Source: Tenebrionibacter intestinalis | GTDB taxonomy: Bacteria; Pseudomonadota; Gammaproteobacteria; Enterobacterales; Enterobacteriaceae | Direction of reading: 5' to 3' | DNA: 62,990 bases | Assembly: GCF_016632365.1 (NCBI RefSeq) | Contig: NZ_JAEPBH010000025.1 | Location: 1-62,990, forward strand | In this document: piece by piece, positions 48,399-58,054 of the stretch | How the letters are laid out: every line of letters starts with the position of its first letter | Position numbering within the stretch: the first letter of the stretch is position 1 | The notes under the pieces: model-generated | What the model was told of the DNA's origin: nothing | The model's database searches: none | What the model saw: the letters and a program-made list of their open reading frames with translations, nothing else | Made by a program: the position numbers and the translations under genes

Positions 48399-49616
48399 AT
48401 GTTTAAATCATTTTTTCCCCGGCCGGCGGCATTTTTTTTGTCGGCGGTTGTCTGGGCGTTTTTTGCCGTACTTTTCTGGCAACTGGGGGGAAGAGAATGG
48501 CTGATGGCGCTGGCTGGCATCCGTGGCGAATCGCCCATTAGCGCAGCGCGGTTCTGGTCGGCCGGTTATCTGCTGTTTTATGCCTACTACGCCGTTTGCG
48601 TGGGGATATTTGCACTGTTCTGGTTTACGTTAAGCCCGCACCGCTGGCAATACTGGTCGATTCTCGGATCGGCGTTAATTATTTTTGTGACCTGGTTTCT
48701 GGTGGAGGTGGGCGTGGCGGTTAACGCCTGGTATGCGCCATTCTACGATATTATCCAGCAGGCGCTCAGTAAGCCAGGCAGCGTCCCCCTTTCGCAGTTT
48801 TACAAAGGCTTGCAGGTATTTCTCGGTATCGCGCTGATTTCGGTGACGGTAGGCGTGCTTAATAATTTCTTTGTTAGCCATTATGTGTTCCGCTGGCGCA
48901 CCGCCATGAATGAGTACTATATGGCGCACTGGCAGCGTCTGCGCCATATCGAAGGGGCGGCTCAGCGCGTACAGGAAGATACCATGCGTTTTGCCACCAC
49001 CCTTGAAAGCGTAGGTATTGGGTTTATTCAGGCGGTGATGACGCTAATTGCGTTTTTACCGGTGCTGGTTGCATTGTCGCCTCATGTGCAGGCGCTCCCG
49101 TTTGTGGGGCACGTGCCCTATGGGCTGGTGCTGGCGGCCATTATCTGGGCGCTAATAGGAACCGGGTTGTTGGCGGTTGTCGGGATTAAATTACCCGGGC
49201 TTGAGTTTAAAAACCAGCGTGTGGAGGCGGCTTACCGCAAGGAGCTGGTCTATGGCGAAGACGATCCGCAGCGCGCGGCGCCGCCTACTGTACGCGAGCT
49301 GTTTACTGACGTGCGTCGCAACTATTTTCGCCTCTACTTTCACTACATGTATTTCAATATCGCACGTATTCTTTATCTTCAGGTTGATAATGTTTTTGGG
49401 CTGTTTTTGCTCTTTCCTTCTATTGTGGCGGGCACCATCACGCTTGGGCTGCTAACGCAGATAACCAATGTATTTGAAAAGGTGCGCGGTGCCTTCCAGT
49501 ATCTGATTGGGTCGTGGTCGACGCTGGTGGAGCTGATGTCTATTTATAAACGCTTACGGCGTTTTGAACACCAACTGGACGAATCGCCGCTGTGCCAGGC
49601 GTCAGAGTCACCGTAA
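48399..49616 (+). CDS. sbmA: Peptide antibiotic transporter SbmA
   Basis: A 405-residue inner-membrane, proton-driven importer of microcins B17/J25, bleomycin and proline-rich antimicrobial peptides (SLiPT fold related to ABC transporter membrane domains). Strongly conserved blocks include [36 protein letters not shown] and [14 protein letters not shown] 48399 follows CAGGAGAGG. The gene is 67 bases before yaiW; the two form an operon in E. coli. Confidence 0.97.
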   Translation: MFKSFFPRPAAFFLSAVVWAFFAVLFWQLGGREWLMALAGIRGESPISAARFWSAGYLLFYAYYAVCVGIFALFWFTLSPHRWQYWSILGSALIIFVTWFLVEVGVAVNAWYAPFYDIIQQALSKPGSVPLSQFYKGLQVFLGIALISVTVGVLNNFFVSHYVFRWRTAMNEYYMAHWQRLRHIEGAAQRVQEDTMRFATTLESVGIGFIQAVMTLIAFLPVLVALSPHVQALPFVGHVPYGLVLAAIIWALIGTGLLAVVGIKLPGLEFKNQRVEAAYRKELVYGEDDPQRAAPPTVRELFTDVRRNYFRLYFHYMYFNIARILYLQVDNVFGLFLLFPSIVAGTITLGLLTQITNVFEKVRGAFQYLIGSWSTLVELMSIYKRLRRFEHQLDESPLCQASESP

Positions 49617-49683
49617 TGTCTGTGGTATTGACGGCGCAGATGCAAAAATGGCAGGCTCCGGACTGCATAAAAAGGAGAACGCT

Positions 49684-50775
49684 ATGAGCCATGCTTTTCG
49701 TTCGGGACTGCTATTGGGCGCGCTGGCGCTGGCAGGCTGCGCCAGCCAGCAAACGCAGCAAAAATTGCCTGACGGCGTCAAACCGGTAGATGTGGCCGCT
49801 ACGGTACGTCAGAAAATGCCGGGCAGCGTTAAAGATCGCAACGCCTGGGCGCAGGATATTGCAGCGGCCTTTGCCAGCCAGAAGCTGGCGCCGAGTGAAG
49901 AGAATGTCTGCTCGGTACTGGCCGTTGCGGCGCAGGAATCTACCTATCAAAGCGATCCGCAGGTGCCAGGGTTAAGTCGAATCGCCTGGCAGGAAATCAA
50001 CCGCCGGGCAGGCAAGTTATATATACCCGCGTTTGTGGTGCGTGGCGCGCTGTCAATTCGTTCGCCTGACGGCAAAAGCTATACGCAACGGCTTGATAAC
50101 GTGAAAAGCGAAGGGGAGCTCAGCGCGATTTTCGATGATTTCATTAATATGGCGCCACTGGGGCAGACGTTGTTTGGTAATCTGAACCCGGTGCGAACCG
50201 GCGGGCCAATGCAGGTCAGTATCGCTTTTGCCGAGCAGCACGCCTCCGACTATCCGTGGAAAATCGATGGCACAGTACGCCAGGAAGTCTTCACCCGGCG
50301 CGGCGGCCTGTGGTTTGGCATCTATCATCTGCTGAACTATCCGGCCAGCTACAGCAGCCCGCTGTATCGCTTTGCGGATTTCAATGCCGGCTGGTACGCC
50401 AGCCGCAATGCAGCCTTTCAGAACGCGGTGAGTAAAGCCTCAGGCGTGAAGCTGGCGCTGGACGGGGACTTAATACGTTATGACAGCGATGAACCGGGCC
50501 AAACCGAGCTGGCGGTGCGTAAGTTGGCTTCCCGGCTGAAAATGAGCGACAGCGAAATTCACCGCGCCTTACGAAAGAGCGATGATCCGGCGTTTGAAAA
50601 CAGTAAACTTTATAATGCGGTATTTTCGCTGGCAGAGCGCCGGGCCGGCAGGAAGCTGCCCAGAGAAATGCTGCCTGGTATCACGCTTGAAAGCCCCAAA
50701 ATAACCCGCAACCTGACGACAGCGTGGTTTGCAAAACGCGTGGACGCACGCCGTGCCAGTTGTATGCGTCGATAA
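49684..50775 (+). CDS. yaiW: Surface-exposed lipoprotein YaiW (DUF1615)
   Basis: A 363-residue lipoprotein; LALAGC places the lipidated Cys at residue 19. AAGGAG stands 6 bases before ATG 49684. The DUF1615 region covers the mature part, with conserved AQESTYQSDPQVPGL near residue 82. In E. coli YaiW is surface-exposed and contributes with SbmA to uptake of some antimicrobial peptides. Ends only 6 bases from the convergent yaiY. Confidence 0.94.
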   Translation: MSHAFRSGLLLGALALAGCASQQTQQKLPDGVKPVDVAATVRQKMPGSVKDRNAWAQDIAAAFASQKLAPSEENVCSVLAVAAQESTYQSDPQVPGLSRIAWQEINRRAGKLYIPAFVVRGALSIRSPDGKSYTQRLDNVKSEGELSAIFDDFINMAPLGQTLFGNLNPVRTGGPMQVSIAFAEQHASDYPWKIDGTVRQEVFTRRGGLWFGIYHLLNYPASYSSPLYRFADFNAGWYASRNAAFQNAVSKASGVKLALDGDLIRYDSDEPGQTELAVRKLASRLKMSDSEIHRALRKSDDPAFENSKLYNAVFSLAERRAGRKLPREMLPGITLESPKITRNLTTAWFAKRVDARRASCMRR

Positions 50776-50781
50776 ATGCGT

Positions 50782-51093
50782 TCAGGCGCGCTGAGGGTAA
50801 AAGAGACGCGCTGCGAAGACAATTGCGCCAAGCACCAGCGCGCCCACGGTAAATACGCCCAGCCCAAACAGGATATTTACGCCAAACCCCATTTCAACAT
50901 AGGGGCGTGTCGCAGCGCCGCTGCTTTGCATCAGGTGTTCAAAAAGACCCGGCATATTCATCAGGAGATTGATAGCCTGTGAACCGGCCCAGAAGCAGAA
51001 CAGGACAAACACGGCATAGGCCGCGTTGCCGAGGGTCGATGCGTCTCTTTTTGAGCCAGTGATCACCGGTTTAGATAGAGGAAATTCTGCCAT
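50782..51093 (-). CDS. yaiY: Inner-membrane protein YaiY (DUF2755)
   Basis: A 103-residue protein with two membrane helices (AAYAVFVLFCFWAGSQAINLL and ILFGLGVFTVGALVLGAIVF) and a short basic tail. Matches E. coli YaiY in sequence and place beside yaiW. ATG 51093 (MAEFPLSK) is chosen by this match. Function unknown. Confidence 0.88.
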   Translation of the reverse strand: MAEFPLSKPVITGSKRDASTLGNAAYAVFVLFCFWAGSQAINLLMNMPGLFEHLMQSSGAATRPYVEMGFGVNILFGLGVFTVGALVLGAIVFAARLFYPQRA

Positions 51094-51370
51094 TGCCGAC
51101 CTCCCGCAGGATATAAATGGGCAGCTTAGCGCGCCCGGACGAAGGTAAGTCTGGCAATCTGCACCCGGTGGTGACATCAGATTGCTGGTAAATTATGTTG
51201 CGGAATAGTCCTGAATATTGTTTTTACGTCCTGGTTCACATTTCATTAGCCGCAGCGGCGAGCCTTTGTTCACTTCTTATGCGAGGCGCCGTCGCCGCCT
51301 GTTTTGCACGCGCAGCATCGCGCCCCTGGGGATATCGCCAGAACAGCGCCGTCGTGAGAAGCGGCTATAC

Positions 51371-51630
51371 AGGCCGTGTTCCTTAATCCTCATGATGCTG
51401 GCGCTGAGCGAAAAACCCGCTGGCAAGGCGCAGGGCAGAGTGATTCTCTGTTCAAGCCCAACAACGCAGTCAGCGTTTTTTCGCACGCGCCCCGGTGGGC
51501 TGGGGCTATTTTTACGCGCCGCTGCGTTACTTGCCGCTGATTTGGGGCCACTAAATTGCGCGGCTTGTGCCTTGCCGCGCCTAAAAATAGCCGCCAGCAG
51601 CATCCATGCAGATTTAAGGAACACAGCCTA
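51371..51630. repeat. Imperfect inverted duplication in the yaiY-extensin gap
   Basis: AGGCCGTGTTCCTTAA (51371-51386) and the following ~20 bases recur as an imperfect reverse complement at 51592-51630 (TTAAGGAACACAGCCT at its edge). The similarity continues weakly inward (GGCAAGGCGC near 51422, matched by GTGCCTTGCC near 51567). The whole looks like a ~260-base inverted duplication or MITE-like element. No gene is supported between 51094 and 51659. Confidence 0.55.
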
Positions 51631-51659
51631 AAAGCGTCGGCATAGCGCGAGGGGGGAGT

Positions 51660-52358
51660 ATGGCAAAAGGGGCGGTTGGCGTGATGATAATTCTGGTTGT
51701 TCTCGCGAGCGGCTGGTGGGGGCTACAGCGCCTGCCAACGCAATATAATCCATTTATCCCCCTGACGCTTGACGATCCGCCCGGCACGTTTACGCGCTAT
51801 AAGCTGCATAAACTGGCGCAGCAGCCGCAGCGGTGTATCGCACTGCTGAAGCAGGCGCGCGCACGCGGCATGATTAGCTGGCAGGCGCAGCGCGACGTTG
51901 CCGGTCCCTGTCCGCTTAATAATGTGGTTCGCGTGGAGCGCTTTGGCGCCGTAGGGTTAAGCAGCCGGTTTCTTGCCAGTTGCCCGCTGGCGTTGCGCAG
52001 CGCCATGTACATACATCAGCATGCCGCGCCGTTGGCGCGGCGCCTTCAGGGCAGCGCGCTGACGCGTATCGACCACGTGGGCAGCTTTGCCTGCCGTAAT
52101 ATCTATAACCGCCCTGAAGGCAGACTTAGCGAGCATGCCACGGCAGACGCGCTTGACGTTAGCGGCTTTCGTTTTGCTAACGGGCAGCGCATCACCATAG
52201 AGAAGGGTTGGCGTGCCGGGGGTAAGACATCCGCAGTACTAAAAGCGCTTTTTCAGGAAAGTTGCCTGTGGTATGGCACGGCCCTTGGGCCGCAATACAA
52301 TGCCGCCCATGCGGGCCATTTTCATCTCGGCGTGCGTGGATTTGGCCTGTGCCGATGA
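51660..52358 (+). CDS. Extensin-like C-terminal domain protein
   Basis: A 232-residue protein with an N-terminal membrane anchor or signal (VGVMIILVVLASGWWGL) and an Extensin-like C domain, a D-Ala-D-Ala-peptidase-like fold. Seen: conserved Cys residues, SEHATADALDVSGFRFANG (candidate metal-binding His and Asp) and the closing AHAGHFHLGV. This H..D..H arrangement resembles the metallopeptidase fold of VanY/MepA-like enzymes, so peptidoglycan hydrolysis in the periplasm is possible but unproven. GGGGGGAG precedes ATG 51660. Present in Klebsiella-type genomes and absent from E. coli at this site, as far as I recall. Confidence 0.8.
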   Translation: MAKGAVGVMIILVVLASGWWGLQRLPTQYNPFIPLTLDDPPGTFTRYKLHKLAQQPQRCIALLKQARARGMISWQAQRDVAGPCPLNNVVRVERFGAVGLSSRFLASCPLALRSAMYIHQHAAPLARRLQGSALTRIDHVGSFACRNIYNRPEGRLSEHATADALDVSGFRFANGQRITIEKGWRAGGKTSAVLKALFQESCLWYGTALGPQYNAAHAGHFHLGVRGFGLCR

Positions 52359-52469
52359 AACAACGTCTGGTATGCTGTGCGCCATTATGTGATTGTGTTC
52401 ACATATTTTCGCTCCCGCCGCAGGCTGCGCTGCCGGCTTACTGATTACCGATTTACCGGGTCTGTTCGG

Positions 52470-53663
52470 ATGGAAAAGTGGAAGGTTAATCTCATCTCAG
52501 TCTGGTTTGGCTGTTTTTTTACCGGCCTTGCTATCAGCCAGATTTTGCCGTTTTTACCGCTGTATGTGGAGCAGCTTGGCGTCTCTTCTCATCAGGCGCT
52601 GTCGATGTGGTCCGGACTTACTTTTAGCATTACTTTCCTGGTATCCGCTATTGTGTCGCCCGTGTGGGGCAATCTTGCCGATCGCAAAGGGCGTAAGCTT
52701 ATGCTGCTGCGCGCTTCCCTTGGCATGGCGATAGCTATTCTGCTACAGGCGTTTGTCACCAGCGTCTGGCAGTTATTTTTACTGCGCGGTTTGATGGGGC
52801 TCACGTCTGGCTACATCCCTAATGCTATGGCGCTGGTGGCCTCTCAGGTTCCGCGCGAGCGTAGCGGTTGGGCGCTCAGTACGCTATCCACAGCGCAAAT
52901 CAGCGGTGTAATCGTCGGGCCGCTCATGGGGGGCTTTATGGCCGATGCCTTTGGGCTGCGCGTTGTTTTTCTGATTACGGCCTCGCTGCTGCTGGTCAGT
53001 TTTCTGGTTACGTTGTTGTTGATTAAAGAGGGCGTCCGGCCCGCTGCGGCAAAAGGCGAGCGCCTGAGCGCAAAAGCGTTATTTGCCTCGCTGGCGCACC
53101 GACGCCTTATTTTTAGTCTGTTTATTACTTCGTTGGTCATACAGCTCGGTAACGGCTCTGTAGGGCCAATACTGGCGCTGTTTATCAAAGATATGTCGCA
53201 AGACAGCGGAAATATCGCTTTCATAAGCGGCCTGATTGCGGCGGTGCCTGGGGTATCGGCGCTATTGTCGGCGCCGCGGCTGGGTAAACTTGGCGATCGG
53301 ATTGGCACGGCGCGCGTGCTGGTTGCTACGCTTGCCTGCACTGTCGTACTGTTCTTCGCTATGTCTTTTGTGACTTCGCCGCTACAGTTGGGCGTGCTGC
53401 GTTTTCTGTTGGGTTTTGCCGACGGCGCCATGCTCCCGGCAGTACAGACAATGCTGCTTAAAAATGTCAGCGAGCAGGTGGTCGGGCGTATTTTTGGTTA
53501 TAATCAATCGTTTATGTACCTGGGAAATGTTGTGGGGCCATTGACAGGGGCGGGGGTGTCTGCAATAGCAGGTTACCGCTGGGTATTTCTCGTCACGGCG
53601 TTCGTTGTGCTAATTAATCTCTGGCAATTTTCTGCCGCGCTGCGCCGCAGAAATCCGGATTAA
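52470..53663 (+). CDS. MdtG-like MFS multidrug efflux transporter
   Basis: A 397-residue, 12-helix DHA1 drug:H+ antiporter. Motif A NLADRKGRKLMLLRASLG (after TM2), motif C VGPLMGGFMADAFGLR (end of TM5) and ISGLIAAVPGVSALLSAPRLG are almost as in E. coli MdtG (YceE), but overall identity looks moderate, so I call it a paralogue or orthologue without a symbol. ATG 52470 (MEKWKVNLIS) is used; the upstream in-frame extension is unlike any MFS start. Substrates of MdtG include fosfomycin and deoxycholate. Confidence 0.88.
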   Translation: MEKWKVNLISVWFGCFFTGLAISQILPFLPLYVEQLGVSSHQALSMWSGLTFSITFLVSAIVSPVWGNLADRKGRKLMLLRASLGMAIAILLQAFVTSVWQLFLLRGLMGLTSGYIPNAMALVASQVPRERSGWALSTLSTAQISGVIVGPLMGGFMADAFGLRVVFLITASLLLVSFLVTLLLIKEGVRPAAAKGERLSAKALFASLAHRRLIFSLFITSLVIQLGNGSVGPILALFIKDMSQDSGNIAFISGLIAAVPGVSALLSAPRLGKLGDRIGTARVLVATLACTVVLFFAMSFVTSPLQLGVLRFLLGFADGAMLPAVQTMLLKNVSEQVVGRIFGYNQSFMYLGNVVGPLTGAGVSAIAGYRWVFLVTAFVVLINLWQFSAALRRRNPD

Positions 53664-53889
53664 ATGCGGTGTTATTCGGCAATAAAACGCGGCGTGAGTA
53701 TTATCCTTGCGCGGCTTATTTATAATGACCTGAATCGCTCAGGTTTCTGATAACGTTTAAACGTTTCGCTAATGTTTTTAGATGTCAGACGCATATTTTT
53801 CCTGGGATAAAAAATAATTATGTTATTTGCTAGGATTTATCCCGCTTGAGTGTTAATTTGATGTTAATCCCGGTCTCGGAAGTCTCGCC

Positions 53890-54150
53890 ATGAAAAATTT
53901 AATTGCCGAATTACTGGTTAAACTGGCGGAAAAGGACGCTGAGTTAGATGAGCAGGATGCCCGTATTAGCGCGCTGGAATGTTTGGTAACTTTGCTAATA
54001 GGCCAAATGAGCTCGACAGATTTTTACTCTTTTACTACCCGTATTAATGAGGATATTACGCAGTTTACGTCTTGCAATAATACCCATTTAAAACATCCTG
54101 AATTAATACAACAACATATGCGCAAGCTACTTCAGCTAAAACCAAAATAA
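53890..54150 (+). CDS. iraP: Anti-adaptor protein IraP
   Basis: An 86-residue protein with a predicted N-terminal coiled coil (LVKLAEKDAELDEQDARISA) and a start MKNLIAELL shared with E. coli IraP. IraP binds RssB and blocks its delivery of RpoS to ClpXP, stabilising sigma-38 during phosphate or magnesium starvation. The C-terminal half is divergent. The target rpoS is encoded at 26239 in the same window. The AT-rich upstream region probably carries a ppGpp- or PhoP-responsive promoter; no site could be marked. Confidence 0.88.
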   Translation: MKNLIAELLVKLAEKDAELDEQDARISALECLVTLLIGQMSSTDFYSFTTRINEDITQFTSCNNTHLKHPELIQQHMRKLLQLKPK

Positions 54151-54464
54151 TATATTCGCAACACAGGCAAGTCGATATTTGCTGGTTCGACAGGCGTTCT
54201 GTTTTATTTTGATGCGCCATAGCCCACTGTGTTGTAGGGTAATATTGTTCGCTTAAAGCAGGCCGGGTGTTGCGTTCGCCTTGCGTTAGGCAGAAAAGCG
54301 GGATTGATTCATGGGTGAATGGGAGGTATCCGCGTAAGCTTTAACGCTGCTGGCATTCGTCGCCCTGTGCAGAGAAAAAGCGTGTTGTTATTTTGCGGGT
54401 CAAACGGCTTTAGCCAGAAGCGCCAGAAAAAACATCTGGAAATTGCTCAGATGATGGCCGTAAA

Positions 54465-54613
54465 GAGAGCAAAACGGGGTTTTACCTTCTTTATGGTAAG
54501 CAGGTGAAATTCATTTCTTTGATTTTTATTGTATTTCATCCACCCTGTCTGCGACAGGTTGGGGTTCGTCAGCAGTCACAAAGAGGGCAAAACGGGGCCT
54601 TGCCCTCTTTGTG
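54465..54613. repeat. Inverted, diverged copy of the 160-bp repeat family
   Basis: TTTACCTTCTTTATGGTAAG (54481-54500) through GTCTGCGACAGGTTGGGGTT (54548-54567) and CGTCAGCAG is the reverse complement of the unit found twice at 15553-15872, with scattered differences. A perfect 14-bp hairpin follows: CACAAAGAGGGCAA (54577-54590) with TTGCCCTCTTTGTG (54600-54613). A weaker hairpin (TAAAGAGAGCAAAA with TTTTACCTTCTTTA) precedes. Both loops contain CGGGG. Confidence 0.8.
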
Positions 54614-54780
54614 AGCAATGGACGCACTGTGCGCGGCGCGCTCACTTCCCCGGATTGCAATCCGGTGCTGACCCGATACCGATCCGGGGGTTCGTTACTT
54701 CAGTTCAGCGCCCGGGTTGTTATTCACTATTTTTGCGGTTGCCGCTTTTAGCGCAGGCGTTGACTCCGGAAGCCGTTTTG

Positions 54781-55590
54781 TCAGGATTTACTCATTGCGC
54801 GTGATTTTTCCATACATTTTTCCATCGCTTCAATGACGGCTGAACGAAAACCTTTCTCTTCAAGTACGCGTACGGCTTCAATCGTTGTGCCTCCCGGCGA
54901 ACAAACCCTGTCTTTGAGTACGCCCGGATGTTCGTCAGTTTCCAGCACCATTTTTGCCGATCCCATTACCGCCTGTGCCGCAAATTTGTAAGCCTGTTTG
55001 CGCGGCATGCCGCCCAGTACGGCGGCATCGGCCATAGCTTCAATAAACATAAAGACGTAAGCTGGCGCAGAACCGCTGGCGCCCACGACTGGGTGGATAA
55101 TGGCTTCGTCGACCACTTCAGCATGGCCGAAGCTGCGAAATATATTGACGACGTCTGTAATATCCTGCGGCGTGACCAGAACGTTGGGCGTAACGGACGT
55201 CATCCCGGCGTTGACCATCGCTGGCGTGTTCGGCATGGCGCGCACGATTTTGCGATCGTGGCCCAGCGCGATGGCAAGCTGGTCAAGCGTAATCCCCGCG
55301 GCAATGGAGACGACCAGCGACTCTTTATTCAGACTGGAAGCGATATCGCCCAGTACTTTTAGCATGATATTCGGCTTTACTGCGCCAAACACAATATCGG
55401 CAACCTGCGCCACTTCCTGTGCGCTCTGCGCGGCGTTGATTCCATACTGTTCGCGCAACGCCTGCACGTTACTGGATGAAGGGGTGTAGACCCAGATATG
55501 TCCGGCGGGTACCTGGCCACTGGCGATAAGCCCGCCAAGAATTGCTTTGCCCATATTCCCGCAGCCGATAAACCCGATTTTTTTTTCCAT
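54781..55590 (-). CDS. proC: Pyrroline-5-carboxylate reductase
   Basis: A 269-residue NADPH enzyme for the last step of proline synthesis. The Rossmann motif GFIGCGNMGKAILGGL is at residues 6-21, and the C-terminal signature PGGTTIEAVRVLEEKGFRSAV is intact. Length equals E. coli ProC. Divergent from yaiI across a 290-base gap. Confidence 0.97.
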   Translation of the reverse strand: MEKKIGFIGCGNMGKAILGGLIASGQVPAGHIWVYTPSSSNVQALREQYGINAAQSAQEVAQVADIVFGAVKPNIMLKVLGDIASSLNKESLVVSIAAGITLDQLAIALGHDRKIVRAMPNTPAMVNAGMTSVTPNVLVTPQDITDVVNIFRSFGHAEVVDEAIIHPVVGASGSAPAYVFMFIEAMADAAVLGGMPRKQAYKFAAQAVMGSAKMVLETDEHPGVLKDRVCSPGGTTIEAVRVLEEKGFRSAVIEAMEKCMEKSRAMSKS

Positions 55591-55881
55591 AGGTTGTCCC
55601 TCGTCTGATCAACAATTGCGCATTGTACATCGGGAACGGGCAGCAGAGCGCTAAAAATGGACGCATGGCGCATGCCGGGAGAGTGTGAAGCGGCGGGAGC
55701 TTCAGTTGACCACGTCCGCTATGGTTTTCGACCTGACGCAGATCGGGGTGTCTGTGGGGTATGCTGTATCGGTTAGCGGCGTTTACCGCGCCGTAACCGG
55801 GTAAACAAAAAGCACAGACAGGTTGCAACGGCTGCGCGCTGCGGCGACAATCCGCCCTTCATTGATCCGGCAGGAGCCGCT

Positions 55882-56334
55882 ATGCAAATTTGGGTGGACG
55901 CCGATGCGTGTCCAAACGTGATTAAAGACATGTTGTATCGGGCGGCTACGCGCACCGGTACAACGCTGACGCTGGTGGCCAATCAGCCGTTAAACGTGCC
56001 GCCATCGCCGCATATTCGTACGTTACGCGTACAGACGGGTTTTGACGTGGCGGATAATGAAATTGTGCGTCGCTGTGAGGCGGGCGATTTAGTGATTACC
56101 GCTGATATTCCGCTGGCTGCGCAGGTGATTGAAAAGGGCGCTGCTGCGCTGAATCCGCGCGGTGAACGCTACCGCCCGGAAACTATCCGCGAGCGACTGA
56201 CGATGCGTGATTTTATGGATACGCTGCGCGCCAGCGGCATCCAGACCGGCGGCCCGGCGGCGCTCGGCCCGCGGGATCGCCAGCAATTTGCCTCAGAGCT
56301 GGATAAGTGGCTGCTGGCGTCGCAACGCGGTTAA
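55882..56334 (+). CDS. yaiI: UPF0178 family protein YaiI
   Basis: A 150-residue protein of the DUF188/UPF0178 family; N-terminal [16 protein letters not shown] and [22 protein letters not shown] hold the conserved Asp residues of a PIN-like nuclease fold. Cellular function unknown. Context proC-yaiI-aroL as in E. coli. Confidence 0.93.
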   Translation: MQIWVDADACPNVIKDMLYRAATRTGTTLTLVANQPLNVPPSPHIRTLRVQTGFDVADNEIVRRCEAGDLVITADIPLAAQVIEKGAAALNPRGERYRPETIRERLTMRDFMDTLRASGIQTGGPAALGPRDRQQFASELDKWLLASQRG

Positions 56335-57100
56335 TTCCAACGCTTGCTGTCGCAGCCGTAATTTATCCGTTTTGGCGACGCCGTGTTAAGCGGTTTGCGC
56401 CCTGTGGCCCACCCGCAGGGCTGCGTTATGCGTTTGGACGATGTCGGTATTCCGTGCGGGCGTGTTGATAATAGTAACAATTTGGTCGGGTGTGCTGGAA
56501 TATACCGGTTAACTGGTTTATCGGCGCCAGGCTGTCCGTCATGCCTGCCGCCGCCTGCAACACGCTGTCCATAAACCCGCCGCGTGCGCTGAAGGCTGCA
56601 TGCCTGGCGGTGCGGCGGTATTCTGCGCAGCGTTTTTTAACTGGCTGGCGAAAACCGGCGAGTTGTCAGGGCTTTCTTGCCAGGTGAGAGTTAAATGTGA
56701 CGTGCTGTTGTCAGGTAGCCCGGCGGGGGACGCTGCCGCTGTTCTGTTCGGCGCTTTGTTTTAATTAGCCTGCGCTTGTGGCACCTGAACCTGGGCGTTA
56801 AGTTGCTTTACCGTCGCTTCCGGAATCAGGTCAGGTTGCCGGCTCCGCCGCTGGTTAATTTGCGCTTCGGCGCAGGCATTGCATGGGGCGTCGTTCTTTC
56901 TGACCTGCACACGGCGCTTAACAGGCGTTGCTCTTCCACTTGCCTCTGATTACCACTGTTCCGTTCACTGCGTCATATTTCAGAGTGAAACAAAAAGATG
57001 TGTTGTAAATAATTAGTGAGTAAAGTCGCATGTGAAAGTGTTACCGGCTATGCTTCATGCTGCGGCATGGGCATATGCGTCTTGTATATTGTACAGACGA
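56335..57100. other. Large yaiI-aroL gap with decayed minus-strand coding tail
   Basis: Almost 800 bases with no intact gene. On the minus strand 56765-56900 reads a protein-like end AQINQRRSRQPDLIPEATVK then QLNAQVQVPQAQAN and a stop, without an upstream open frame long enough to be a gene. Another minus-strand frame near 56480-56590 (MDSVLQAAAGMTDSLAPINQ) is also protein-like. I cannot name either; they look like leftovers of a lost gene. Confidence 0.35.
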
Positions 57101-57118
57101 TGTTATGTTTTATTTACA
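57101..57118 (+). promoter_or_regulatory. Candidate TyrR box upstream of aroL
   Basis: TGTTATGTTTTATTTACA fits the TyrR consensus TGTAAA-N6-TTTACA with both invariant bases (G2, C17) and a perfect right half. A further symmetric TGTAA...TTACA element at 57171-57192 has wider spacing. E. coli aroL is repressed by TyrR through three boxes with help from TrpR. Confidence 0.55.
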
Positions 57119-57291
57119 TTTAATTTCCCATTCTTGTTGATTTTTTGTGAAATTATTGTCAGTAAAAGTTTGTAAGTAAAAATTATTTTACACCTTGATA
57201 CGCATCCATCGGCTGGTATGATTATCGTTCGCTTATTCGCCATACCACCGTAATGGTTACACAATGCGCAAGGAAAGAGGATTTGCCAGTA

Positions 57292-57831
57292 ATGACACAA
57301 CCCCTGTTTTTAGTTGGTGCCCGCGGCTGCGGCAAAACCACGACGGGTAAAGCGCTGTCCGCTGCGCTGGGTTTACACTTTATTGATACCGATCACTGGC
57401 TTCAGCGTGAAGCGCGGATGACCGTTGCGCAGATTGTAGAACAGGAAGGTTGGGAAGGCTTTCGCGCCAGAGAAAGTCAGGCGCTACAGGCGGTAGCGGC
57501 GGATAGCACGCTGGTTGCGACCGGCGGCGGCATGGTGTTGGCGCAGCAAAACCGCTGTTTTATGCGGGAGCGGGGAACGGTTATTTACCTGTGCGCCCCG
57601 GCGCAGGTGCTGGCACAGCGGCTGGAAGCCTCCCCTGAGGCGGGGTTACGTCCGACGCTAACCGGGCGGGGCACCGTTGATGAAGTTGCTCAGATACTGG
57701 CCGAGCGCGATGCCATTTATCGTGAAACGGCGCATCATATTGTTGATGCTTCGTTGCCGCCAGCGCTTATTGTTGAACACGTTACCCGCGCGCTGGCTCA
57801 GGGTTCGGCGCAGCCTCTGTGCGCCAGTTAA
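57292..57831 (+). CDS. aroL: Shikimate kinase II
   Basis: A 179-residue kinase phosphorylating shikimate in the aromatic pathway. P-loop [14 protein letters not shown] (residues 8-21), shikimate-binding DTDHWL, and GGGMVL are present, with a lid region [23 protein letters not shown] 57292 (MTQPLFLVG) matches E. coli AroL; five residues longer at the C-terminus. The E. coli neighbour yaiA is not found in the 223-base gap to aroM. Confidence 0.95.
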   Translation: MTQPLFLVGARGCGKTTTGKALSAALGLHFIDTDHWLQREARMTVAQIVEQEGWEGFRARESQALQAVAADSTLVATGGGMVLAQQNRCFMRERGTVIYLCAPAQVLAQRLEASPEAGLRPTLTGRGTVDEVAQILAERDAIYRETAHHIVDASLPPALIVEHVTRALAQGSAQPLCAS

Positions 57832-58054
57832 ATGCTTTTAACCGGCGTTTTTGCGCCGGTTGCAAAGTGTTTCTCCACGCAATGTAAATCTGATCCTGCC
57901 AGTACCGGTTATACGTTTGCTGCTTTTTTTGTTTTTACTTTGTTAAATTTTTAACGCATTTTTTTATCGTACTGCTATCCTTTTTGATTAAATTATAACC
58001 GAGCGAGAGTCCCTGTTGTGCCAAAAACAGTGATGAAGTAAGGAGGGCGGCATA

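Noticed and set aside
54319-54507. 62-residue plus-strand frame downstream of iraP
   Set aside because: It runs into the dispersed repeat element, has no ribosome site, and its end is made of repeat hairpin sequence.
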